A DNA stretch of 6,667 bases from Methanobacteriota archaeon (GTDB lineage Archaea > Thermoplasmatota > Poseidoniia > MGIII > CG-Epi1), in NCBI GenBank assembly GCA_002731905.1, contig PCBV01000032.1, positions 24,223 through 30,889 on the forward strand. The letters run 5' to 3'. Positions 1-5,747 of the stretch are shown here, piece after piece. Position numbers and translations under genes: made by a program. Under the pieces are notes generated by a model. The model ran no database searches. It saw nothing but the letters and a program-made list of their open reading frames with translations, and had not been told where the DNA came from. How positions within the stretch are numbered: position 1 is the first letter of the stretch; every line of letters begins with the position of its first letter.

Positions 1-119
1 TCCGATCCGACGCCCTCGTAGGGTTGGTCACCACTGGTCCAGATTTCTATAGGCTGGTTCTCACCGTCATAGGTTGCCGACTGCTTGTAGGTCGAGAGGT
101 AGTTTTCGTCGATGGCCAT
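1..119 (-). CDS. Unrecognised protein, N-terminal 39 residues only (cut by window edge)
   Basis: An open frame runs from an ATG at 119 leftwards off the window with no stop. The protein begins MAIDENYLSTYKQSA and continues with acidic and aromatic residues, including the stretch PIEIWTSGDQPYEG. It has no signal peptide or membrane helix in the visible part, so it looks soluble and cytosolic. Third codon positions are mostly G or C, as in the neighbouring real genes, which supports coding. A GTGAT at 125-129, five bases before the ATG, resembles the core of the archaeal Shine-Dalgarno sequence. The gene is divergent from elongation factor 1-beta, with 89 bases between the starts. I do not recognise the family from this much sequence and assign no function. 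Confidence 0.6.
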   Translation of the reverse strand, partial: MAIDENYLSTYKQSATYDGENQPIEIWTSGDQPYEGVGS

Positions 120-165
120 GTGCTATCACAGGCCGATTTCAGGGGCGGTTAATAATGCTATTCAG
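120..165 (-). promoter_or_regulatory. Possible promoter and ribosome binding site of the leftward gene
   Basis: On the minus strand an AT-rich ATTATTAA (149-156) lies about 33 bases before the ATG at 119, in a usable position for an archaeal TATA box. GTGAT (125-129) is a Shine-Dalgarno-like core. The two readings partly compete, because initiation about 26 bases after the TATA box would fall close to the GTGAT. I see no clear BRE. This is weak, position-based evidence. Confidence 0.3.
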
Positions 166-170
166 GACTG

Positions 171-185
171 CGAAATTACTTAATT
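171..185 (+). promoter_or_regulatory. Probable BRE/TATA promoter of elongation factor 1-beta
   Basis: CGAAAT at 171-176 fits the archaeal BRE pattern SNWAAW and is followed at once by the AT-rich TTACTTAA (176-183). The TATA-like centre is about 29 bases before the ATG at 209, which predicts a transcript with almost no leader. GGGTGG at 201-206 could be read as a Shine-Dalgarno, but it is only two bases from the ATG and would lie mostly outside such a transcript. Confidence 0.45.
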
Positions 186-208
186 GTCTGCTCTGCAGTA
201 GGGTGGCG

Positions 209-475
209 ATGGGCGAGGTCGCTCTGAAATACCGACTGATGCCGGAGTCCCCGGTAATAGACACCGTGGCGGTTGCTGCCGCGGTGCCGTCGACACTACC
301 GGTCGACGCACAACTGGGCGCGCACGAGGCGCAGCCATTTGCCTTTGGGCTAATCGCACTGGAGGTGCTGGTAATCGGTCCCGACCGCGCCGGGCTGGTG
401 GATGAGGTCGAGGACGGTCTGGCGTCGCTGGAGGGCATCCAGTCGGTCGAGCTGCTTGAGCAGTCGCTGCTCTAA
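209..475 (+). CDS. ef1b: Archaeal translation elongation factor 1-beta (aEF-1B)
   Basis: This is the guanine-nucleotide exchange factor that recycles GDP-bound elongation factor 1-alpha during translation in the cytosol. The product is 88 residues, the normal size of the archaeal protein, which corresponds to the C-terminal exchange domain of eukaryotic eEF1B. Family hallmarks visible are the N-terminal MGEVALKYRLMPESP (1-15), the central QPFAFGLIALEVLVIGPD (42-59) matching the usual PIAFGLKAL.V.V..D segment, and the closing LEGIQSVEL. The open frame extends upstream to an ATG at 74, but those 45 extra residues resemble nothing in the family and cross the divergent gene's start. The ATG at 209 begins exactly where family members do. 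The final residues (LLEQSLL) diverge from the usual VxDVRR-type end. No zinc-ribbon gene, a frequent upstream neighbour in archaea, is present. Confidence 0.92.
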   Translation: MGEVALKYRLMPESPVIDTVAVAAAVPSTLPVDAQLGAHEAQPFAFGLIALEVLVIGPDRAGLVDEVEDGLASLEGIQSVELLEQSLL

Positions 476-511
476 TTCGACGGTCGCCGAAACTAGCTTC
501 TACGAACCACC

Positions 512-524
512 AATCGTTAAGAAC
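512..524 (+). promoter_or_regulatory. Possible TATA element of the acyltransferase gene
   Basis: CGTTAAGA (515-522) is centred about 27 bases before the GTG at 545. That is the right place for an archaeal TATA box giving a leaderless transcript. The 69-base gap after elongation factor 1-beta leaves room for a separate promoter, but the element is only moderately AT-rich and has no clear BRE. Read-through from the upstream gene is equally possible. Confidence 0.3.
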
Positions 525-544
525 CCTGCTAGTCTAGTCAGTGC

Positions 545-1294
545 GTGGAAGAGTCGCGCGACTACCGACGCACACGGCAGACACTCGGTAGGGCACTACA
601 GTTATGCTTCCGGCCGCGCTATCGCGGACAGGAGCACGTGCCGGTCGATGGTCCTGTAATAATTGCCGCCAACCACCTCTCGCATATCGATCCAGCGTTC
701 ATCATGACCGCTACTCCGCGACCGGTCACCTACCTCTCCAAGCAAGAGCATTTCGACGGGCGACTCCGCCGTGCACTCTTCAGCCGTATGGGTGTGATCC
801 CCATTGATCGTGACGCGGGTGGCAGCGATGCACTGGTGGAAGTCGAGGCTATTTTGCGCGAGGGGGGTGCTGTTGGCATATTCCCGGAGGGCACACGCTC
901 TCGCGACGGGGTTCCGGGACCGGGTCGTACTGGCGTTGCCCGATTGGCAGCCGCCACTAGCGCAGCGGTCGTGCCAGTCGCCATCCGTGAGACCGACCGT
1001 GTTGTACCAGTCGGCAAGCGCGTTCCTCGACTCTGGCGCCGTTTTTTCTACGAGTTCGGCGAGCCGCTCTATTTCAGAGCGAAAGAGGCGAACCGCGAGA
1101 CGCTGCGGGAGTTCACCAACCAGGTGATGGACGCCATTGCTGCGCTTTCGGAGGAGGCAGGTGATTATTGGTATTCACGTCGTCTGCGCACTCGCATGAC
1201 TGAATGGCAGAAACGCAATGGGTTGGTGCGTGCACGACTGCGCGAGTCACTCGATAAGCGGGCGCAGGCACTTCGCACGCGACTGGGGCGCTAA
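545..1294 (+). CDS. plsC: PlsC-family 1-acyl-sn-glycerol-3-phosphate acyltransferase
   Basis: A 249-residue member of the lysophosphatidic-acid acyltransferase family, which transfers an acyl chain to the sn-2 position of lysophosphatidate at the membrane surface. All four family blocks are present: NHLSHID with the HX4D catalytic pair (H44, D49), GVIPIDRD (83-90), FPEGTRS (113-119) for phosphate binding, and VVPVAI (142-147). There is no strong membrane helix, so attachment is probably peripheral. The last 45 residues (about 205-249) have 14 Arg/Lys and lie beyond the usual fold. The start is GTG at 545. No ATG lies closer to the family's N-terminus, and 37 residues precede the first conserved strand, which is typical. 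It follows elongation factor 1-beta by 69 bases and converges on purM. The acyl substrate cannot be inferred. Such enzymes are unusual in archaea, whose canonical lipids are ethers. Confidence 0.9.
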   Translation: MEESRDYRRTRQTLGRALQLCFRPRYRGQEHVPVDGPVIIAANHLSHIDPAFIMTATPRPVTYLSKQEHFDGRLRRALFSRMGVIPIDRDAGGSDALVEVEAILREGGAVGIFPEGTRSRDGVPGPGRTGVARLAAATSAAVVPVAIRETDRVVPVGKRVPRLWRRFFYEFGEPLYFRAKEANRETLREFTNQVMDAIAALSEEAGDYWYSRRLRTRMTEWQKRNGLVRARLRESLDKRAQALRTRLGR

Positions 1295-1296
1295 AG

Positions 1297-2271
1297 CTAT
1301 TCGAGCGCGGCGTGCGTGACGCCTTTACCGGCGGCAACGCAGCCAATTATCTGTGCAGTTTCACCTGCTTGCTTTAGCACTTCCAGCGCCCTAGCCTCGT
1401 CGCCGGCGGCGACAGCAATAACCATCCCTAGGCCCATGTTGAAAGTGCGATACATCTCTGTCGGTGCGATGTCGCCCTTGCGCTGGAGCCAGTCGAAGGC
1501 TTCAGGAACAGGTAGTGGGTTGTTGACGACATAGCGGAAGCTGGAGTTCATGCGCAGTAGGTTCTCGAGTCCGCCTCCTGTTATGTGTGCCAGCGCATGC
1601 ACATCCACCGCCCCGAGCAGCGCCAGCACGGACTGGACATAGATGCGCGTTGGCGCCACCAGCTGCGCGCCGAGAACGGGGTCATTGTTGAACAGCCGCC
1701 GGATTAGCGTGTAGCCGTTCGAGTGTGGTCCGGAAGAGGCGAGGCCGATGAGTGCGTCGCCATCGGCGACGCGTGAGCCGTCAATGATATCCCCACGCGC
1801 GACCCAGCCGACTGCCGTTCCCGCCAGGTCGAAACCGCGCACAAGTTCCGGCACAACTGCCGTTTCGCCGCCCGAGAGCGTACAGTTGGCCAGTCGGCAC
1901 CCCTCGGCGAGGCCAGTGCCTAGCTGTGCCATCAGCACCTCATCGGGCTTGTCCAGTGCGACATAGTCAACGAACGTGAGCGGCTCGGCGCCGACACAAA
2001 TAAGGTCGTTAACATTCATCGCTACGCAGTCGATGCCGATTGTGTCGAGGCTGTCCAGCTCTCGTGCTAGCAGCAGCTTGGTTCCGACTCCGTCGGTGCA
2101 GACAGCGAGTGCGTCGTCGCCCAGCCGTACCAGCCCCGCGAAGCCGTTCTCCATGGCAATTGGCATGCCGTCACCCTCGCGTGTCGTACCACCGAGCTGC
2201 GCCACCAGCGCGGCGGTGGCGCGGTCACTGGCGTCAATGTCGACCCCCGCCTCAGCGTAAGTACGCACCAT
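1297..2271 (-). CDS. purM: Phosphoribosylformylglycinamidine cyclo-ligase (AIR synthetase)
   Basis: PurM closes the imidazole ring in purine synthesis, turning FGAM into aminoimidazole ribotide with ATP, in the cytosol. The 324 residues give a near-complete protein of usual length. Diagnostic segments are YAEAGVDI (5-12), CTDGVGTKLLLA (58-69), MNVNDLICVGAEP (85-97), GGETA (134-138), LASSGPHSNGY (177-187), HITGGGLENL (229-238) and MYRTFNMGLGM (273-283). The pattern is that of the AIR synthase N- and C-terminal domains and distinguishes it from PurL, HypE and ThiL relatives. The ATG at 2271 shares one base with the stop of the upstream ATPase (TGATG), so it is probably translated by re-initiation and transcribed from the pilus operon promoter. 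No other pur gene is nearby. Its stop lies 2 bases from the end of the convergent acyltransferase gene. Confidence 0.96.
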   Translation of the reverse strand: MVRTYAEAGVDIDASDRATAALVAQLGGTTREGDGMPIAMENGFAGLVRLGDDALAVCTDGVGTKLLLARELDSLDTIGIDCVAMNVNDLICVGAEPLTFVDYVALDKPDEVLMAQLGTGLAEGCRLANCTLSGGETAVVPELVRGFDLAGTAVGWVARGDIIDGSRVADGDALIGLASSGPHSNGYTLIRRLFNNDPVLGAQLVAPTRIYVQSVLALLGAVDVHALAHITGGGLENLLRMNSSFRYVVNNPLPVPEAFDWLQRKGDIAPTEMYRTFNMGLGMVIAVAAGDEARALEVLKQAGETAQIIGCVAAGKGVTHAALE

Positions 2272-3515
2272 CAGCCAGCCAGCTTGTGGTAGTAGTTTTG
2301 AACTACCCGCGTCACTTGAGAGATGTCGGAGATGTTGCGCTCGATTAGCGTCTCGATGATTTTCTGTCGGTTGCGCGCCATCTCATCGAACTTGGCGGGC
2401 GAGACGCCGGCACCACTGGCGATGCGTTCACGCAGCTTACTTGGGACACCTGTTTCGACCAGAGCTCCCTTATTTTGGTCCCAGCGGAAGATGGTGTTGA
2501 GTCGTGGCTTGTCACCTTCCAGTCCTGCCATCTCCGAAACTTCGGTGATGCGGCGCACCTGCTTCCCTCCAACGTTGATTCGACCTTGCATGATTATCAG
2601 GTGCAATGCGTTGAGCATGATGGCAGGTACCGACATAGGCGGGTTGATGAGCCGCTGCACAGATTCCTGTGCAGTATTGGCGTGGACCGTGCCCATGCAA
2701 CCGTCGTGCCCCGTATTCATCGCAGTGAAGAGCGAGCGCGCTTCGGCGCCACGCACCTCACCCACAATTAGCCGGTCGGGGCGCATGCGCAGTGTGTTCT
2801 TCAGCAATGCATCCATGTCAAGTCCGGAATCGCCTGCTTTGCCCGGGTTGACGGTCTCAAGCTGGACGTGGTGTTCGTGCAGCAGATGGATTTCGGTCAC
2901 ATCTTCGATGGTAATAAGTCGCTCACGCGACGGGATGAAAAGGCCGAGTATGTTCAATGTCGTCGTTTTCCCTGAGCCGGTGCCTCCAGAGACCAGGATG
3001 TTGCAGGGCGCAGCCCCCATCCCGTCAACGAACATCCAGAGCAGCGCAGCCAGCCGCGGGGTCAGCGTTCCGAAGCGGATGAGGTCAACGAAAGTAAGTG
3101 GGTCATGCGTTTGCTTGCGGATAGTAAGTGTCGGGCCACCGGGCGATGCAGGCGGCAGTGTAGCATTGACGCGGCTGCCATCGGGGAGTCTCCCATCAAA
3201 TAGTAGGTTGTCCAGCCCAACCTTACGCCCTACATAGGCTGCAATTTTTTTGATAATTTGAAGTGCTTCCTCCTCCTTGAGCGTGACATTGGTGACGCAC
3301 ATGCCGTGTTTGCGGTGGTAGACCATCACTGGTTTTCCAGGTAAGTTGTACATTACTTCTTCTAGGTCATCGTCCTCGAGAAGTGGTTTCAGTGCACCAT
3401 AGCTGCTGGAACGGACAAGTTTCAGGACGCGGTAGACTGGTAGGTCTTGCCCCGGCTGTAGGCTAATCTGAGCGTTGGCAGACTTACCGATAATCTTCCC
3501 CTGCGCTGGATTCAT
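2271..3515 (-). CDS. GspE/TadA/ArlI-type secretion ATPase of a type IV-like pilus
   Basis: A hexameric cytosolic ATPase that powers assembly of pilus-like filaments through the membrane platform. In 414 residues it has an N-terminal domain with the archaeal-style region around LEDDDLEEVMYN (46-57), Walker A GGTGSGKT (177-184), the Asp box TIEDVTEI (202-209), Walker B with RLIVGEVRG (248-256, E253) and the His box GTVHAN (275-280, H278). The C-terminal tail ending in VVQNYYHKLAG resembles archaeal members of the family. The ATG at 3515 overlaps the stop of the upstream F-domain gene by four bases (ATGA), which fixes the start. It is encoded after two F-domain membrane proteins that should be its platform partners. 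The pair of separate platform proteins favours a Tad- or Epd-like pilus over an archaellum, whose ArlJ is normally one chain. Sequence alone does not settle which filament is built. Confidence 0.92.
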   Translation of the reverse strand: MNPAQGKIIGKSANAQISLQPGQDLPVYRVLKLVRSSSYGALKPLLEDDDLEEVMYNLPGKPVMVYHRKHGMCVTNVTLKEEEALQIIKKIAAYVGRKVGLDNLLFDGRLPDGSRVNATLPPASPGGPTLTIRKQTHDPLTFVDLIRFGTLTPRLAALLWMFVDGMGAAPCNILVSGGTGSGKTTTLNILGLFIPSRERLITIEDVTEIHLLHEHHVQLETVNPGKAGDSGLDMDALLKNTLRMRPDRLIVGEVRGAEARSLFTAMNTGHDGCMGTVHANTAQESVQRLINPPMSVPAIMLNALHLIIMQGRINVGGKQVRRITEVSEMAGLEGDKPRLNTIFRWDQNKGALVETGVPSKLRERIASGAGVSPAKFDEMARNRQKIIETLIERNISDISQVTRVVQNYYHKLAG

Positions 3516-4297
3516 AGCAACGCCGCCGGCAGCTTCAGAGTCACTAAAAGAGTGGTGTTGGCAAGCAGCATATAGACGGGCGTGCGCAGTAACGCTGTTC
3601 GCATCGTCTGTAGGATTATCGCCTGCATCCAGACTCCTGCAGCACCGAGAACCATTGAGTACACCAGCAGCGACTGGTTAAGCGTCCCTAGGTCTATATC
3701 TAATTGGAAGCTGCCGACCGTCCCCGATCCAAATATCGCGACGATGAAGCCAAGCAGTGCAGGACAGAATACTGCTCCCGACCAGAGGATGAAATCAGCA
3801 GTGCTCTTGGTCTTAGCAATGCGTTCCTTGCGCAGCAAGTAAATTTCCCAGAATTCTTCTGAGAGCAATTCCAGTGTCTCCGAAAAACTGCCTGCGGAGA
3901 CTAGCGCTACGTTGAGGATACTCACAACGCGTGCGATTATCGGTGAACGGCTGCGTTTGGCAAACTTTTGCATGGCCTCAGTAAAGCTGGTGTCATGCAT
4001 TTCTGCTACGGTTTGCTGTAGCATCTCACCTATTCGGTCGCTCCGAGCGCTGGCGACTGCGTCAAGCGCCGACTCGACACCCATACCAGCGCGCAGGTTC
4101 TCTGCCAGTTCCCCGAGCACCTCTGGCCAAGCATTCTCGAGTTCAGTGCGCTCGGCGAATCGCCGTTTCAGCGGCAAGTATAGGACAGTGCTACCGATGG
4201 CTAATGCTGCTAGAACAATCCATATCAGTGCCCCTACAGCTGTTGAAATACCATCAATGCCGGAGAAGAGCGGGTCTAGTTGGTCGAGCAGGCTCAT
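3512..4297 (-). CDS. TadC-like type II secretion F-domain membrane protein
   Basis: Inner-membrane platform protein of a type IV-like pilus machine, 261 residues. The order is one membrane helix (about 18-42), a cytosolic four-helix F domain starting near WPEVLGELAENLRAGMGVE (57-75) and running to about 163, then three hydrophobic helices (about 167-190, 208-229 and 237-258). The LRAG.GVESAL segment is the usual signature of the first F-domain helix pair. I start it at the ATG at 4297, which makes a four-base ATGA overlap with the previous gene. The open frame goes back to 4378, but those 27 extra residues lie entirely inside the upstream gene and look non-coding. It sits between a second F-domain protein and the ATPase it should contact. 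It could equally be named as the C-terminal half of an ArlJ-like protein. Confidence 0.85.
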   Translation of the reverse strand: MSLLDQLDPLFSGIDGISTAVGALIWIVLAALAIGSTVLYLPLKRRFAERTELENAWPEVLGELAENLRAGMGVESALDAVASARSDRIGEMLQQTVAEMHDTSFTEAMQKFAKRSRSPIIARVVSILNVALVSAGSFSETLELLSEEFWEIYLLRKERIAKTKSTADFILWSGAVFCPALLGFIVAIFGSGTVGSFQLDIDLGTLNQSLLVYSMVLGAAGVWMQAIILQTMRTALLRTPVYMLLANTTLLVTLKLPAALL

Positions 4298-4857
4298 ACT
4301 TTTGGCTCCTGTGACTTGGTGCGGATTACCAGCCCGGTAATAGCAAGTATTGAAATCAGGAACAAGATGGGCGTGCAAGCAGGTGGTAGCCGAGGCATGC
4401 TGGTAAATGGTCCCTCAGCACCGCCAACCAGAGCATCTATCACGGCTATGATAACTACTATAATCGGGACTAGTACCGAAACTACTAGGAACTGCTCGGC
4501 GACAGCACTGAGTGACTCTACGAACGCCTGGATTTCGATGCGGCGTGATCGTGATTCCTTGTCGGCAATCGAGCGCAGTCGGTCGATGACATTAGTGTCC
4601 TGCTCGACCGACATTGCAAGTACTGAGAGTGTGCGGCGCAGCCCTGCTGAACTGGTGGCGCGCATTTGCGCCCGGACGGCGTCGCCTAGCGTCGACCCCC
4701 CCTCTACCGCACTGAAGATGCGTTGAAACTCGCTCGAAAGGTCACCATAATCCTCATCGGCGACATGTTTCATCGCCTCTGCGATTCCCACTCCCGACTG
4801 GAGCAGCACCTCCATCGCCCGGATGGCGTATAGCAGCTCTTCATCGACGCTCCCCAA
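4294..4857 (-). CDS. Short TadB-like type II secretion F-domain membrane protein
   Basis: Second platform subunit, 187 residues, first gene of the pilus-purM operon. The F domain begins almost at the N-terminus (ELLYAIRAMEVLLQSGVGI, 7-25) and continues to about 118. Two membrane helices follow (about 122-143 and 162-179), then a short charged tail. Unlike typical TadB or ArlJ proteins it has no N-terminal membrane helices, and the upstream 182 bases contain no frame that could encode them. The start is TTG at 4857. An in-frame stop lies at 4876-4878, and the next ATG (residue 16) would cut into the first F-domain helix, so TTG is the better choice. The gene ends in the ATGA shared with the next gene. 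The function is inferred from the F domain and neighbours. Whether the product is complete or a reduced half of a split ArlJ-like protein is open. Confidence 0.78.
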   Translation of the reverse strand: MGSVDEELLYAIRAMEVLLQSGVGIAEAMKHVADEDYGDLSSEFQRIFSAVEGGSTLGDAVRAQMRATSSAGLRRTLSVLAMSVEQDTNVIDRLRSIADKESRSRRIEIQAFVESLSAVAEQFLVVSVLVPIIVVIIAVIDALVGGAEGPFTSMPRLPPACTPILFLISILAITGLVIRTKSQEPKV

Positions 4858-4878
4858 CGGTCGGGCGAGCCCCTCTCA

Positions 4879-4890
4879 CTATAAGGGTTT
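4879..4890 (-). promoter_or_regulatory. Promoter of the pilus-purM operon
   Basis: On the minus strand a GTAAAAC BRE-like element (just upstream of 4885) is followed by TTATAG (4879-4884). The TATA centre is about 25 bases before the TTG start at 4857, the usual spacing to an archaeal transcription start, so the mRNA may be leaderless or nearly so. GAGGGG at 4870-4875 could be a Shine-Dalgarno, but it is 12 bases from the TTG and would lie upstream of the predicted transcript start. Confidence 0.5.
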
Positions 4891-5000
4891 TACGTGCTGC
4901 CCGTCCGAGTTTGTTGAGGTGCAATCATGGGCTGGGAAATTAACGTAAACAGTCTTCTGTAAAGTAGTGAGCAGTCAGTAAGTAATGGCCATCGATGAAT

Positions 5001-5012
5001 ATATAAAAGAAA
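5001..5012 (-). terminator. Possible T-rich archaeal terminator after the DRAM-like gene
   Basis: Read on the minus strand, TTTCTTTTATAT occurs about 28 bases after the TAG stop (5040-5042) of the membrane protein gene. Archaeal termination commonly uses oligo-T tracts without a hairpin, so this could end the ppdK transcript. The same bases read TATATAAAA on the plus strand, so a TATA role is an alternative. Confidence 0.35.
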
Positions 5013-5039
5013 GCGAGCCCACGCTAAATGCAGGAAGCG

Positions 5040-5747
5040 CTAGAGCCGGACGCCTTCCAGTTCCTGTCGGAAAGTCAGGGCCCCAACATAAAATGAGAAC
5101 ACCATACTCCACTCGCAGAATGCTGTGAGGTTGAGGTAGAGCGACCTTGCGTCATCAACGGAGGGAGGATTTTCTAGCCTGTAGAATGGACCTTGCCCTT
5201 CTACGATAAGTGCCTGGCTGTCAAGGCCGCTGAACAATATCATTAGGATATAGAACAGCCAGCCTGAATAAATGGCATATCTCCTGACATTGTGCTTCCT
5301 GCCCGACTTCTCCAGGAGGCGCCAGGCGAAGGCACCCCACATCAAAAAGGAAGTGAACTGTATTCCTGCCGTCACACCGTGCAGTATGGGATAATCAATC
5401 CAGTGGAAGTTGACTGCAATAATCCCACACACGCCTCCAAAGATTGCTATAATCCTGATTAAATCGTTTCCGGACTCGTAGTTTCCGCCAAGCTCCCGCG
5501 CTAGCGGGGTGAAAATCCTGTGGAAAACCTGTGCCAGCAGGATGAACGAGAAAATACTGATTGCGAGGCCAGGACCATAGAAGCTGGATTCTGGCCCAGC
5601 AAAGGGCATCTCTGAAATAATCGGGATGAAAGGTGCAACCCGTCCGCCTGTGGTAGAAATCAGGTAGGTGGCCACTAGCGTCAGTGCCCCGAGGGCAACG
5701 CTGAACTCGAGTAGTCGCTTTGCGCTAATAGAACTCTCTTCAGTCAT
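5040..5747 (-). CDS. DRAM/Frag1/Sfk1-family six-helix membrane protein
   Basis: A 235-residue integral membrane protein with six helices (about 11-31, 58-78, 96-116, 121-145, 157-175 and 205-227). The pattern matches the eukaryotic DRAM/Frag1 family. After helix 1, GGRVAPFIPIISE (34-46) and GPESSFYG (51-58) parallel the human DRAM1 stretch with NPFLPYISDTG and PPES.IFG. VNFHWIDYPILH (112-123) parallels its ANF...VVH region. FCEWSMVFSFYVGALTF (210-226) parallels AICEW...F...LTF. Length is also close to DRAM1 (about 238). In eukaryotes members act in lysosomal/autophagy membranes or GPI-lipid remodelling; the prokaryotic role is unknown, so I infer none. The ATG at 5747 overlaps the end of ppdK by 8 bases. 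G+C in four sampled 60-base lines is about 51%, against about 60% in ppdK. Confidence 0.82.
   Translation of the reverse strand: MTEESSISAKRLLEFSVALGALTLVATYLISTTGGRVAPFIPIISEMPFAGPESSFYGPGLAISIFSFILLAQVFHRIFTPLARELGGNYESGNDLIRIIAIFGGVCGIIAVNFHWIDYPILHGVTAGIQFTSFLMWGAFAWRLLEKSGRKHNVRRYAIYSGWLFYILMILFSGLDSQALIVEGQGPFYRLENPPSVDDARSLYLNLTAFCEWSMVFSFYVGALTFRQELEGVRL

Larger units (their letters stand above)
4858..5039. other. Intergenic region between the DRAM-like gene and the pilus operon
   Basis: These 182 bases are clearly richer in A+T than the flanking genes in their middle part (about 4930-5010). They hold the pilus operon promoter at the left end and a T-rich minus-strand run with a TATA-like core near 5000-5012. 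A plus-strand frame starting ATGGCCATCGATGAA at 4984 runs 47 codons but continues antisense into the DRAM-like gene and resembles no family, so I do not call it. I see no tRNA, strong hairpin or repeat array. Confidence 0.6.

Noticed and set aside
74..208. N-terminal extension of elongation factor 1-beta by 45 residues.
   Set aside because: The family starts at the methionine encoded at 209. The extension has no family resemblance and overlaps the start of the divergent gene and the likely promoter.
2323..3237. A 304-codon plus-strand frame opposite the secretion ATPase.
   Set aside because: Its product is a Ser/Arg/Pro-rich composition typical of the antisense of a G+C-rich gene, with no domain, while the opposite strand carries Walker A, Walker B and Asp/His box motifs.
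4298..4378. N-terminal extension of the second F-domain protein by 27 residues.
   Set aside because: It lies wholly within the upstream gene in another frame. The ATGA overlap at 4294-4297 matches the other tight junctions of the operon.
4864..4873. GGGCTCGCCC inverted repeat upstream of the pilus operon as a hairpin or operator.
   Set aside because: Arms are four bases with a two-base loop. This is common in G+C-rich sequence and too short to support a claim.
4984..5127. Plus-strand 47-codon frame beginning ATGGCCATCGATGAA, nearly the same 15 bases as the start of the gene at 119 (both MAIDE).
   Set aside because: A 14-of-15 match between two sites is expected about once or twice by chance in a window this size. 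The resemblance stops after MAIDE, and the frame runs antisense into the conserved C-terminus of the DRAM-like protein.
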